Shown here one piece after another: positions 54,701 to 62,727 of a DNA stretch of 64,000 nt (the stretch's first letter is position 1; each line of letters opens with the position of its first letter). The position numbers and the translations under genes were made by a program. The notes beneath the pieces were generated by a model. That model had not been told where the DNA came from. It saw only the letters and a program-made list of their open reading frames with translations, and searched no databases. The stretch is from Planctobacterium marinum (GTDB taxonomy: Bacteria > Pseudomonadota > Gammaproteobacteria > Enterobacterales > Alteromonadaceae), in assembly GCF_020687805.1 (NCBI RefSeq), contig NZ_JAJEWQ010000004.1, positions 310,001-374,000 of the forward strand, in the 5' to 3' direction.

Positions 54701-54757
54701 GAGTATCAGGGATACGCTGGTGGCTAATTTAGTTTTGCTTAGTTTTGCGTTTTTCAC
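51749..54757 (-). CDS. TonB-dependent receptor of the carbohydrate-utilisation type
   Basis: This 1002-residue outer-membrane receptor has a signal peptide (SVSLILAGGMTMPALAQ), then VEVIQVSGIRGSMQESMGVKR and DIGKFPDTNLAESLQRITGISI, the hallmark of the Caulobacter/Xanthomonas sugar-receptor group. It ends in ALGARYKF. The start is GTG 54757 following GAGAGCAACACA. Two LacI-type operators and a sigma-70 promoter lie upstream, linking it to the cello-oligosaccharide genes. It probably imports oligosaccharides, such as cello- or cellobionic sugars, through TonB; the exact ligand is inferred from neighbours. Confidence 0.93.
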   Translation of the reverse strand: MKNAKLSKTKLATSVSLILAGGMTMPALAQESSELNDVEVIQVSGIRGSMQESMGVKRESSGVVDAISAEDIGKFPDTNLAESLQRITGISINRNNGEGNQVTARGFGPDYNMVTLNGRTMPGSALPANGGTPNSRAYDFSDLASESVRAVEVYKTGRASIATGGIGATINIRTARPFDAYETGFSANVGAKALHDTTNRVNDDVTPEISGFANYVNEDKTFGVTLTGSIQERDSAAVGAFVNEWRVNPFNGTVPQSPDPATNPASGPAVVLNNAPDIGQLFAIPADLRYYVSDRERKRTNAQLTVQFAPSDKLTATLDYTYSKQDLYEARAEQSIWMDDRYFAELTFDDEVVATPIHITQERRDLLPRDLGLALQELNQVNENKSLGINLEYMVNEDFSLVFDAHHSSAEGRPDAPYGTWTNLGLGANVVRGQGADFSVDFPIMTVDFDDLSRSNLNGNGVLDQDDVGTSILDMNFSSQDTEVTQARLDGQYHFDEGSIKFGIESRAMESTSLQSLTRHTMGNWGIENPGELPAGVLTPLNLAEEFTDFNTNGIFSQGFTGSVAEIGAFAASTYGFNLLADNPYATNRTIEEDIVALYFEYDLSGELGGMPYNLLMGLRYEDTETTSIANISLPSAVAWENNNDFNIRFGSAMEDVAYKSDYDHLLPALDFDIEVAENVITRFSYSKTIARPTYNHLSAASDLNQPSSATPFSDRPTASAESGNPYLKPLESDNVDISVEYYFDETSYVSVGFYDKRVRNFIGNEQVEETIYDLRDATAGPRAQAAIAELERLGVPLSDSTLFSMVAAMENGVDFFSMTDEEFEATYDILPNGDDPLLTFINSKPVNNKSANIYGFEIAAQHFFGDTGFGVAANYTTVNGDIAFDINADPSETQFALVGLSDTANLILMYEKDGLQARIAYNWRDKFLNNAAFYVNEPSFTESLSQIDFNVSYDVTEDLTVFLEGINITEEDSRTHGRTSAQLWRMEDLGARYALGARYKF

Positions 54758-54799
54758 TGTGTTGCTCTCTTTAAGTTTTAGTCACTTTTATCTCAATCT

Positions 54800-54815
54800 G
54801 AGAAAGGGCTTTCTC
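54800..54815. promoter_or_regulatory. LacI-type operator, proximal to receptor gene
   Basis: GAGAAAGGGCTTTCTC is a 16-base palindrome with one central mismatch. Its centre is 43 bases, about four helical turns, from the centre of the second operator at 54843-54858, so dimers could sit on the same DNA face. Confidence 0.8.
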
Positions 54816-54842
54816 GAGGCGCCGATATGCTTCCATGCTTCC

Positions 54843-54858
54843 GAGAAAGCGCTTTCTC
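54843..54858. promoter_or_regulatory. LacI-type operator at the receptor promoter
   Basis: GAGAAAGCGCTTTCTC is a perfect 16-base palindrome immediately downstream of the -10 (54859-54864), covering the expected transcription start. Binding there would block RNA polymerase. The central CG and flanking GAAA/TTTC match LacI-family operator style. Confidence 0.85.
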
Positions 54859-54887
54859 AATTTAGTTCAAGTGATTCCGTCAGTCAA
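54859..54887 (-). promoter_or_regulatory. Sigma-70 promoter of the carbohydrate receptor
   Basis: On the minus strand TTGACT (54887-54882), a 17-base spacer and TAAATT (54864-54859) give a good sigma-70 promoter. The perfect operator directly follows the -10. Confidence 0.75.
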
Positions 54888-54959
54888 TAATAAATTAACA
54901 ATCAATTAACAAAAATTATGTAAGTTACTGAAATTAGGTAAGTAAAAAATTTCTATTTG

Positions 54960-55730
54960 TTATTTTTGTGTAGTTGTTGTGGGCTGCAATTGATATTGTC
55001 CAAACACGTCAGCGTTGATATAACCCAGGTTTTTATCACCATCCACAGGTTGGATAGCCGTGGAACCATAAAAATGCTCACGATAACCCTGCCCGTCAGC
55101 GTCACAATAGGCCAGCATAAAGCCGATGTCCTGGTGACTTTTAAGGGCTAACGGGGGTAGCGGGTGAGCATCGCTGTAGGCATCAGGATAGAGGTTCATT
55201 GCAACTTCCCAGATTACCGGATAGGGTTCGCTGTCAGTGCGTTGCCAGCGGCTTTTCAGGTGATGGTTCAGTAACACCACCGAGTTTTCTCCCGCGCCCC
55301 GGTTCTCGCCAATATCGGCTACCTGGTTGTCCAGAGCAATATGATAGGCGAAAGCGTTGTGGGTATAGAGGTGGTTACCACCGGATGCGTCTGAGTCGAT
55401 AAAGATCTCCAGACAGTCGTCATCCCAATATTGGGTTTTCGGATTGGGGTAGTGATCCGCTAACACGTCATCCTGGATTTCTGCTAACAGGTAGAGTTTG
55501 CCTTCATCCCAAAGCAGTTTAAAGCGACCGGAAAAGTCAGCTTTGTCCGGAATGTCACCGAGAATGTGATTATCCAGAGGCCACCAGGGGGCCTGTTGCC
55601 AAAGTTCATCCACTTGCCCATCAATGACCGGGGCTTGGGCAGTGTGCCTGATCCCAATCCGTTCTGCGGCAGATGTTGTGCCAATCAGGTTGATCATTAG
55701 CAGAGAAAAGATAGTGCGTTTAATGGTCAT
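54960..55730 (-). CDS. Exported CBM9-like carbohydrate-binding protein
   Basis: This 256-residue protein has a signal peptide (IFSLLMINLIGTTSA) and a CBM9-like beta-sandwich: APVIDGQVDELWQQA, FKLLWDEGKLYLLAEIQDD, YWDDDCLEIFIDSD and IGFMLAYCDAD. Family 9 modules bind the ends of cello- and xylo-oligosaccharides. It has no attached catalytic domain, so it may capture sugars in the periplasm or on the surface. It overlaps gluconokinase by 11 bases and is the last gene of the operon led by GH3. Confidence 0.82.
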   Translation of the reverse strand: MTIKRTIFSLLMINLIGTTSAAERIGIRHTAQAPVIDGQVDELWQQAPWWPLDNHILGDIPDKADFSGRFKLLWDEGKLYLLAEIQDDVLADHYPNPKTQYWDDDCLEIFIDSDASGGNHLYTHNAFAYHIALDNQVADIGENRGAGENSVVLLNHHLKSRWQRTDSEPYPVIWEVAMNLYPDAYSDAHPLPPLALKSHQDIGFMLAYCDADGQGYREHFYGSTAIQPVDGDKNLGYINADVFGQYQLQPTTTTQK

Positions 55731-56226
55731 GGATATTTTCCAGTTGTGACAGAACCTGGTTAAATAGTATCCCTGAATTTAGACTTCCATCAAAGTGTAA
55801 AACGTCAGGTTCATTCTCCGGTGGCTCCAGTGTCGCCAGTTGGCTTTGCAACAGGGTCGTGCCGGCAAAGTGCTGCTGACGCCCGGCAAGGCGTTGTAGC
55901 AGGGTGTCTTGATCTACCTTCAACCACAAAAAGATGACCTGCCTGGCCATCTTTCTGATGCGCTGTCGATATGCCGCTTTTAACGCAGAGCAGGCCAGTA
56001 CGCCGGTGGTTTCGCGCTGGCCTTGAATGGCCTGTCCGATACGGTCAAACCAGGGCGCGCGCTGGGCATCCGTCAGGCCAATTCCGGTCTGCATTTGCGC
56101 GACAGCTTGCGGGCTATGATAGTCATCGGCATCGAGAAATCTAACATTCAGGTGCTGCGCTATTTGCTGCGCCAGGGTGGATTTACCGCAACCGCTGACC
56201 CCCATTACCACATACAGCCGATTCAC
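55720..56226 (-). CDS. gntK: Gluconokinase
   Basis: This 168-residue kinase phosphorylates gluconate to 6-phosphogluconate for the Entner-Doudoroff or pentose phosphate route. It has Walker A VMGVSGCGKST (about 7-17), FLDADDYHSPQAVAQM, GIGLTDAQRAPWFDRI and ACSALKAAYRQRIR, all typical of GntK. The start is GTG 56226, overlapping the GH94 stop as GTGA. Its tight coupling to a GH94 phosphorylase strongly suggests that the phosphorylase releases gluconate, as cellobionic acid phosphorylase does. Confidence 0.95.
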   Translation of the reverse strand: MNRLYVVMGVSGCGKSTLAQQIAQHLNVRFLDADDYHSPQAVAQMQTGIGLTDAQRAPWFDRIGQAIQGQRETTGVLACSALKAAYRQRIRKMARQVIFLWLKVDQDTLLQRLAGRQQHFAGTTLLQSQLATLEPPENEPDVLHFDGSLNSGILFNQVLSQLENIHDH

Positions 56227-58610
56227 TGGTCAGTTTCCGTCGGTAGCAATACCAGCAAATCGTTGTCGGCTGTTAACTGCTCTGTAGCGATGATGTTGCC
56301 CTGTACCGGTGTGTCATTTAACACCAGCGTTTGCTGGCTAAGGTCCGGATTACGACGATATCGCACCTGGAGTTTGTGACCGCGAAACGTGCGCAATACC
56401 CGAGCCTCCGGCCATTCCGGAGGCAGTTGCGGTTGCACCAGTAAACCGTTTTCTGTGCCTTTCAGGCCAAAGATTTGCTCCGTAATAGTACGCATAATCC
56501 AGGCGATAGTACCGGTATTGAACAACCTGCTGGACAGTCCACAGTATTCCGGGTGTTGCGGGCTGGCGCCCCGATAATAATTCGGCACAAAATTAGGGAG
56601 TTGTTGCTTTTGCAACGCCTGATCGGAACGACACAATATTTGCTGCAAAGTGGCATAGCCGGTCTTGCTGTGGCCTTGCTGATACAAAGCATAAACAAAA
56701 AAAGCCGCGGCGTGGTTGTATAGCGAGCCATTTTCGGCCACCCCGGGGAATTTTTGAGTTAAGCGTCCGATATCTTCTACCATCGCGGTATAGGCCGGCG
56801 CTAACATAGCCACGCCAAAAGGGGTGCTGAGGTGGGATTGTACCGCGGCCAACATCTGCTGCTCCTGCTCTGGCGAGGCACATTGACACAACATCGCCCA
56901 ACTCTGCGGGTTCAGGTAGATTTTACCCTGCTGATCGTTTTCAGTGCCAAACAAGCGGCCTGCATCGGTAATGCCCCGACCATACCACTGCTGGTGCCAA
57001 AAGTGCTGATTCACATTGTTGTTGATAGTAAGCGCTTGCTCTTGCCAGTAGTTGCTGGTTTCAGTCTGATTGACCCGCATTAACAGGTTTGCCCAAATCT
57101 GGAAGGCCCAACTGCTGGCCATGGATAACCAGCTGGAAACCCCTTTGCCCTGATGACCAACCATATTCATGGGATCGCACCAGTCGCCTTGTTCAATAAG
57201 ACTCAGGCCGCGCTCATCTAACTGTGCCTGCAGCCATTTCATCGCCAAATCGATATGCTGCAAAACCGTTGCTTTTTGTTCAGTATCCGCAAAAGGCACA
57301 GTATCATTCAGCACAGCAAAATCATCGGTTTCATCCAGATAAGCCTGCAAGGTGATTGGCAGCCAGACACAGGGATCGGCATGGGGCACCTGATTGATGT
57401 ATTTTAAGCTGGCTTTGTCATGCAACAGAATACCATCCGGCATCGCTCCGGAACTGGCCTGCTGAGCCAGTGATCTGAGCAATGCCTGTTTGTAATAGTC
57501 TGGTGCCAGATAGCACATCCCCATGGCGTCCTGCAGATAGTTTCGGGTTTGTGGATCTGTGGTCAGTCGGTTGACATCACCGTGATAATAAACCTGCCGT
57601 GGCAACCAGTGGTTGATAATCTGGTTAAGTTCCGCATCCGGAGTATGTGCCTGGATACAGGCTGAATGTGCGTTCAGGTATTGCCGGTACTGAAAACGGG
57701 TGTCGTCCTGTTGTTGCGCCGTTAAATAGCGTGCCCGCAAACGCTGAATTTGCGCTTCATCTCGTGCGGCACCAAATATAAAACCAAGTTGCTGGCTGTC
57801 CTGTGCCTTGATGTGCTTATCAAAGTGCATCACAGCGACAGGTGTTTCGTAAACCGCCTGGGTGTCGCCCAGAGAACGATTGTTCAGCGCTGCGGGGTGG
57901 CTCCAGCCATCACTGCCGAGAAATTGCGCCAGATTAGCGGCGTAACTGTCGGGCTGCTGATCGGCACTAAAAAAACTCAGTTCCAGATAATCTTTTTGGC
58001 GGTAGTAATCTGGTAGTTTTTGGTAGGGCGTGATTTTGGTACCAATAATACTGTTACTGACGGGAGAATAATTCGCGCCCTGATTCATCCAGGACTGATA
58101 GCCAATATTAAAACAAGGATAGATGCTCAGGCTGCGAGACGTGTCGCTGCGATTGCTGATCTTAAGTTGCCAAATCTCGACGACGTCATCACAGGACAGA
58201 CTAACCCGGATATCGAAACACCAGTCCAGATGGCGAATATGCCAACAGATTGCGTCGTTTTCCAGCGTGAATCGAAACTGCTGTAGTGGTTTGCTCATGG
58301 GTTCAAACGGCAGGGAAAACAGTTCCTGTGTTTGATGATCCCTGACATAAAAAAATCGTCCCGGGTGGCCCTGATAATAATAATGCTCTGGCTGAAGAAA
58401 GGTCTTCGCCTCCAGTGCCGGACCGCAGGAGTAGGTAGCGGGCTCAGGCTGCATAAAGTGACAACTGGCGAAGCCGCGACAGGTCATGTTGAGCAACATT
58501 TTTTTGTTCCACAGATAGCCACTGGCATTGGGAATGTCATCGGGATTATAAAGGTGGATGGCACCTGTGTGCTGATCAAACTCAAATGGCGCTGATTTAC
58601 TGTGGTTCAT
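56223..58610 (-). CDS. GH94 phosphorylase, probable cellobionic acid phosphorylase
   Basis: This 795-residue cytoplasmic enzyme is in glycoside hydrolase family 94 (former GT36). The N-terminal super-sandwich contains FFYVRDHQTQELFSLPFEP and the (alpha/alpha)6 domain has the catalytic-acid loop GDWCDPMN (D476, D479), where cellobiose phosphorylases have GDWND. NYYRGASPQHPEYCGLSSRLFNTGTIAW is a strong family block. Cellobionic acid phosphorylase (EC 2.4.1.321) splits 4-O-beta-glucosyl-gluconate into glucose 1-phosphate and gluconate. Its length and the coupled gluconokinase favour this over cellobiose phosphorylase. It is coupled to the transporter upstream by an ATGA overlap. Confidence 0.82.
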   Translation of the reverse strand: MNHSKSAPFEFDQHTGAIHLYNPDDIPNASGYLWNKKMLLNMTCRGFASCHFMQPEPATYSCGPALEAKTFLQPEHYYYQGHPGRFFYVRDHQTQELFSLPFEPMSKPLQQFRFTLENDAICWHIRHLDWCFDIRVSLSCDDVVEIWQLKISNRSDTSRSLSIYPCFNIGYQSWMNQGANYSPVSNSIIGTKITPYQKLPDYYRQKDYLELSFFSADQQPDSYAANLAQFLGSDGWSHPAALNNRSLGDTQAVYETPVAVMHFDKHIKAQDSQQLGFIFGAARDEAQIQRLRARYLTAQQQDDTRFQYRQYLNAHSACIQAHTPDAELNQIINHWLPRQVYYHGDVNRLTTDPQTRNYLQDAMGMCYLAPDYYKQALLRSLAQQASSGAMPDGILLHDKASLKYINQVPHADPCVWLPITLQAYLDETDDFAVLNDTVPFADTEQKATVLQHIDLAMKWLQAQLDERGLSLIEQGDWCDPMNMVGHQGKGVSSWLSMASSWAFQIWANLLMRVNQTETSNYWQEQALTINNNVNQHFWHQQWYGRGITDAGRLFGTENDQQGKIYLNPQSWAMLCQCASPEQEQQMLAAVQSHLSTPFGVAMLAPAYTAMVEDIGRLTQKFPGVAENGSLYNHAAAFFVYALYQQGHSKTGYATLQQILCRSDQALQKQQLPNFVPNYYRGASPQHPEYCGLSSRLFNTGTIAWIMRTITEQIFGLKGTENGLLVQPQLPPEWPEARVLRTFRGHKLQVRYRRNPDLSQQTLVLNDTPVQGNIIATEQLTADNDLLVLLPTETDQ

Positions 58611-59959
58611 GACAATGTTTCCCTTCTTTGCTGCAAGTCCTGCTGAATGTGTTCCAGTCGTTGTTCACTGAGTGAGTAAAAGTGAATGATCACCACTGAA
58701 ATCAGGGCAAACAGTCCCGGAAGCAAGCTCATTAGCAGTAAAATGCCCTGTTCCGAGGCATCGTTTTGTACCTGATTGGGGGTGTAACCCAGCGAGGCCA
58801 GACCCCAGCCAATAGTGGCTCCGGCCAATGCACCGCCAAGTTTTTGGGAAAAGGCTGCCGCTGAAAATACCATAGCGGTTGCGCGTCTGCCGTTTTTCCA
58901 TTCGCCGAAATCGGCGGTATCGGCATACATTGAAAATACCAGTGGCGATTTTGGTCCCAGACACAAGCCAATCAGGCACTGCAAAGAAAATATTAACAGC
59001 AGGTTGTCTTTGGGGATGAAGTAAAACAACACCGAAAATAAAGTAACCGCTGACATCAGCACCATCAGTAAGCGACGCTTATCAATGAAGCGGCACAACA
59101 ACGGCGTAATTGCCGCTCCTGTGGCCAGTGACAGCATATATACCATGCCAAACAGGCCAATCAGATCTTCGCGACCGACATAATATTTCAGGTAAAAGGT
59201 GCCTGAACTGCCGCGCAAGCTGATAGTGAGCATGATAATCAGGGCCAGAGAAAATAAGATTAACCAGGGTTTGTTGTGCAACAGATCCTGAATATCAGTC
59301 CAGGTACTGCTATGTTGCTGACTGGGTACCTGAATACGCTCCCTGGCACTGAAAAAGGTGGTAATGAAAAGCAGGCTGGTTATCACGCCGTAGACCATCA
59401 TGGTGAGCTGCCAGCCCCGGGTATCATTGCCCTGGCCCAGTAATGCTACCAGCTCCGGGGTACACCAGGCCACCAAAGTGCCACCACTGAATGCACCAAT
59501 AAACCGGAAAGAGGTCAGCTGCGTGCGTTGCTGCGTATCAGATGTCATGATGCCCATCAACGCGCCATAAGGAACATTAATAAAGGTGTAAGCCAGCATC
59601 AGAAAGATATAGGTACCATAAGCCCAGACAAGTTTACCGTTCTGATCCAGGTCCGGTACGGTAAAGGTTAAAACCCCTGCTGCGGCCAGTGGAATCGCCC
59701 CCCAAAGCAGATAAGGGCGAAATTGTCCCCATCGGGTGCGGGTGCGGTCAGCCAGGGCGCCCATGATAGGGTCGGAAAAGGCATCAATCAGGCGGGTTAC
59801 CAGCATCATGGTGCCGACGGCGGCCGCTGATATACCAAATACATCGGTATAAAAAATCAATAGAAATAGATCCAGCACCCGCCAGTAAAAATTGGATGCT
59901 ACATCACCCATGGCATATCCCACCTTTTCTCTGATGGGCAGCATCATATTGTTGTTCAT
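58607..59959 (-). CDS. GPH-family (MelB-like) sugar:cation symporter
   Basis: This 450-residue transporter has twelve helices and the glycoside-pentoside-hexuronide signature: KVGYAMGDVASNFYWR near the start, LVTRLIDAFSDPIMGALADRTRTRWGQFRPYLLWG, and PYGALMGIMTSDTQQRTQL. It probably imports cellobionate or short cello-oligosaccharides with Na+ or H+. ATG 59959 matches family N-termini; an upstream reading to 60004 would overlap the GH3 gene. It lies 16 bases after the GH3 stop and is coupled to GH94. Confidence 0.88.
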   Translation of the reverse strand: MNNNMMLPIREKVGYAMGDVASNFYWRVLDLFLLIFYTDVFGISAAAVGTMMLVTRLIDAFSDPIMGALADRTRTRWGQFRPYLLWGAIPLAAAGVLTFTVPDLDQNGKLVWAYGTYIFLMLAYTFINVPYGALMGIMTSDTQQRTQLTSFRFIGAFSGGTLVAWCTPELVALLGQGNDTRGWQLTMMVYGVITSLLFITTFFSARERIQVPSQQHSSTWTDIQDLLHNKPWLILFSLALIIMLTISLRGSSGTFYLKYYVGREDLIGLFGMVYMLSLATGAAITPLLCRFIDKRRLLMVLMSAVTLFSVLFYFIPKDNLLLIFSLQCLIGLCLGPKSPLVFSMYADTADFGEWKNGRRATAMVFSAAAFSQKLGGALAGATIGWGLASLGYTPNQVQNDASEQGILLLMSLLPGLFALISVVIIHFYSLSEQRLEHIQQDLQQRRETLS

Positions 59960-59975
59960 GTTCTGTCGGGTCCTG

Positions 59976-62495
59976 TTATTGAGCGAAGTCGGCACAATCC
60001 ACACTGGATTCTTGCTGTGGTGCCACTATTTGCACTTCTGCCACTTCAAGGGTAATGGCCTGATTACTGCTGATTTCAAAGGGCACTACACTGTTTTGGA
60101 ATTCCATTCCCAGCGCTTGCAGACAGGTCAGCGGAACTGTCAGGGTTTGCCAACGGTTGTCTGTGGTCAGATAAGGACGCAGATCCAATTGAGCCCCGCA
60201 ATGTTGTTTGTCGGGATTGTCGCAACCCTGCTGTAACCAGATCGGTGCGTCAGATTTGTCTGCACTGCGAAGAGCAAAGCTTAAGGCCGCTTTTGCCAGC
60301 AGGTCAGCACGCAAATCTTCTCGGAAATGACTTTTACTGGCAAAGTAAAGGCTGCTGTCTCCCTGCGCTGAAAACGTCACCTGCAGCGCGTCTTCCTGAA
60401 TGGCCTTATCGATGGTGCGAAAGCTGAGCTGTTGCATTTGGTGGGTATTGCTATTCACCTGCAAGCGCTGCTCACCTTCCCGCAACCACAAGATCCAGGG
60501 TTTTTGGGTTTGACCATTGAAAATCACTCTTGGCAAGGTGCTCTGTGTACTGCTGCTGACCTGCTCGTCTAACGTCACATTATCCAGTGGCCCGGATTCG
60601 CCATACTGCAAGCCAAAACCATAGGGCAGCAAGGGATGGTAGTCTGGGTCAAAACGATTGACTTTCTGGTGGGCTGTTTTGGGCCAGGAAAAGCTGAGTT
60701 TGCCGCTGACCGGATACGCAATCTTGTCATTTTTGTCACGCAGGATGACATCGGCAATTCCCTGACCTTCGCTGCCGGGCAACCATGCTGCTACAAAAGC
60801 GTCGGATGCATTCAGCTCGGCATTTACCCACATGGGTCGGCCACTGAGAAAAATGGCCACCACCGGAATCCCTTTGGCTTTAAGCTTTTGCAATAGCGCC
60901 AGATCCTGCTTATCGCCGGCCTGAAAATGCAGATCGTTGCGATCCCCATGACCTTCTGCATAGGGTGATTCTCCAAACACTACGATGGCTACATCGGGCA
61001 CCTGCTCAAACTCACCGGTGACACTGAGTTCCGTGCTGCCTCCGGCATTGCGCACCTGTTCTGCTATCCCCTGGTAGATGGAAGTGGCACCGGGAAAATC
61101 ACTGTTTTGATTACCGGTGCCCTGCCAGGTAATAGTCCAGCCGCCGGATTGTTTACCGATATTGTCAGCCCCATCTCCTGCCACCAGAATGTGTTGTTTG
61201 GGCGACAATGGCAAAAGCCCGCCTTTGTTTTTTAGCAACACCAACGATTCACGTACGGCTTTACGGGCTATTTCCCGGTGTGCCGGGGCGCCAATAAGCG
61301 CTTCTTTGTTAGCATATAACCTTTCAGCAGGGGCCGGGCGTTCAAATACACCAGCCAGGAGTTTTACGCGTAATATACGGCGTACTGCGTCATCTACCCG
61401 CGTCATTGGGATAATGCCATCACGGACCTGTTGTACGGTATTGTGATACAGAGGACGCCAGGCAGCGGTAGGTGCCATAAATATATCCAGCCCGGCGTTA
61501 ATGGCCTGGGGGCAACTTTCATTACTACACCCTGCCACCTGACCATGACCGGCCCAGTCGCCTACCACCAGGCCCTGAAAACCCATGCGGGTTTTTAACA
61601 CATCAGTGAGTAAATACTTGCTGCCGTGGATCTTCTTGCCATGCCAGCTATTGAATGATGCCATGACGGTCAGGGCTCCGGCCTGAATACCACTGACATA
61701 CCCCTGTGCATGAATTTTTACCAGCTGGGATTCGGTATCGATATTGTCACCCTGATCATCGCCACCTATAGTGCCACCATCACCTAAAAAGTGCTTGATG
61801 GTACTGATAACCCGATCTGGCTGCATAAAATCCGCATCGCTGCCCTGTAATCCTTGCACAATTGCCGCTGAATAGGCTTTCACAATTTCCGGATCTTCCG
61901 AATAGCCTTCATAGGTGCGACCCCAGCGGTCATCCCGGACAGTGGCAACGGTTGGCGCAAAGATCCATTCGATTCCCGTAGCCTGTACTTCCAGGGCTGT
62001 GGCCCGCGCAATATCGGCAATCAATTGTGGGTTGTTTGCTGCGCCTAAACCAATGTTGTGAGGGAAAAGAGTAGCGCCGATAACATTGTTGTGACCGTGA
62101 ACCGCGTCCGTACCCCACATGGTCGGGATAGTTGAACCATCTTCACTGGCATCAATACTGGCCCGATACAAATCATCGGCCAATTGCACCCAGTCAGAAA
62201 TGGTTGCCTGCTTATTGCCGTAGGGAAACGAGCCACCGCCATTCAGATAAGAGCCAAATCCGAATTTGCGCATATCTGCCACGCTAATATCACGGATCTC
62301 GGGCTGAATCATTTGGGCGACTTTCTGTTCCAGCGTCATGTCTTCAAGCATGGTGGTTATGCGCTGTTCCATTTCGGCGGATTCCGGCATTCCGGAGATC
62401 TGTGCCGGCCAAAGTGAAACCTGTGCTGATATTTGCGCACTGCTCAGTATCAAACCCAGTGGAATTAAAAGTCTGTTTATTGCTCGTTTCATCAT
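59976..62495 (-). CDS. Exported GH3 beta-glucosidase / exo-1,4-beta-glucanase
   Basis: This 839-residue hydrolase has a signal peptide (LLIPLGLILSSAQISAQ). The GH3 N-terminal barrel contains FAPTVATVRDDRWGRTYEGYSED and the nucleophile Asp in VVGDWAGHGQ (D313). The C-terminal sandwich (IPVVAIFLSGRPMWVN, WLPGSEGQGIADV) and a final galactose-binding-like domain (about 680-830) with paired cysteines match ExoP-type 1,4-beta-D-glucan glucohydrolases. It probably cleaves glucose from cello-oligosaccharides in the periplasm. It heads the operon, divergent from the GH1 gene, with two operators in between. Confidence 0.93.
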   Translation of the reverse strand: MMKRAINRLLIPLGLILSSAQISAQVSLWPAQISGMPESAEMEQRITTMLEDMTLEQKVAQMIQPEIRDISVADMRKFGFGSYLNGGGSFPYGNKQATISDWVQLADDLYRASIDASEDGSTIPTMWGTDAVHGHNNVIGATLFPHNIGLGAANNPQLIADIARATALEVQATGIEWIFAPTVATVRDDRWGRTYEGYSEDPEIVKAYSAAIVQGLQGSDADFMQPDRVISTIKHFLGDGGTIGGDDQGDNIDTESQLVKIHAQGYVSGIQAGALTVMASFNSWHGKKIHGSKYLLTDVLKTRMGFQGLVVGDWAGHGQVAGCSNESCPQAINAGLDIFMAPTAAWRPLYHNTVQQVRDGIIPMTRVDDAVRRILRVKLLAGVFERPAPAERLYANKEALIGAPAHREIARKAVRESLVLLKNKGGLLPLSPKQHILVAGDGADNIGKQSGGWTITWQGTGNQNSDFPGATSIYQGIAEQVRNAGGSTELSVTGEFEQVPDVAIVVFGESPYAEGHGDRNDLHFQAGDKQDLALLQKLKAKGIPVVAIFLSGRPMWVNAELNASDAFVAAWLPGSEGQGIADVILRDKNDKIAYPVSGKLSFSWPKTAHQKVNRFDPDYHPLLPYGFGLQYGESGPLDNVTLDEQVSSSTQSTLPRVIFNGQTQKPWILWLREGEQRLQVNSNTHQMQQLSFRTIDKAIQEDALQVTFSAQGDSSLYFASKSHFREDLRADLLAKAALSFALRSADKSDAPIWLQQGCDNPDKQHCGAQLDLRPYLTTDNRWQTLTVPLTCLQALGMEFQNSVVPFEISSNQAITLEVAEVQIVAPQQESSVDCADFAQ

Positions 62496-62562
62496 GGTTC
62501 TCTAATCAGTTACCTGACAATGCCACAGGAGCGGAATGTCAGATATTCAAATTGTTTTTATG

Positions 62563-62574
62563 GAAAGCGCTTTC
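62563..62574. promoter_or_regulatory. LacI-type operator, GH3 side
   Basis: GAAAGCGCTTTC is a perfect 12-base palindrome; with flanks it matches the receptor-promoter operators. Its centre is 33 bases, about three helical turns, from the neighbouring copy. Confidence 0.8.
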
Positions 62575-62594
62575 TAAATCTGATAAAAATATTA

Positions 62595-62608
62595 AGAAAG
62601 CGCTTTCT
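62595..62608. promoter_or_regulatory. LacI-type operator, GH1 side
   Basis: AGAAAGCGCTTTCT is a perfect 14-base palindrome between the divergent GH3 and GH1 genes. On the minus strand TAATTT lies just before it, in the same arrangement as the -10 and operator of the receptor promoter. It should control GH3 and perhaps GH1. Confidence 0.82.
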
Positions 62609-62727
62609 CAAAATTAGAATTGCATGTTATAAACATAAATACAACAGCAAATTAACAATAAGTTTACGGTGGCAGCAGTGTGCTGCTGTGACAATTTCAG
62701 TTTACAAATTAACAATGACTCAGTGAT

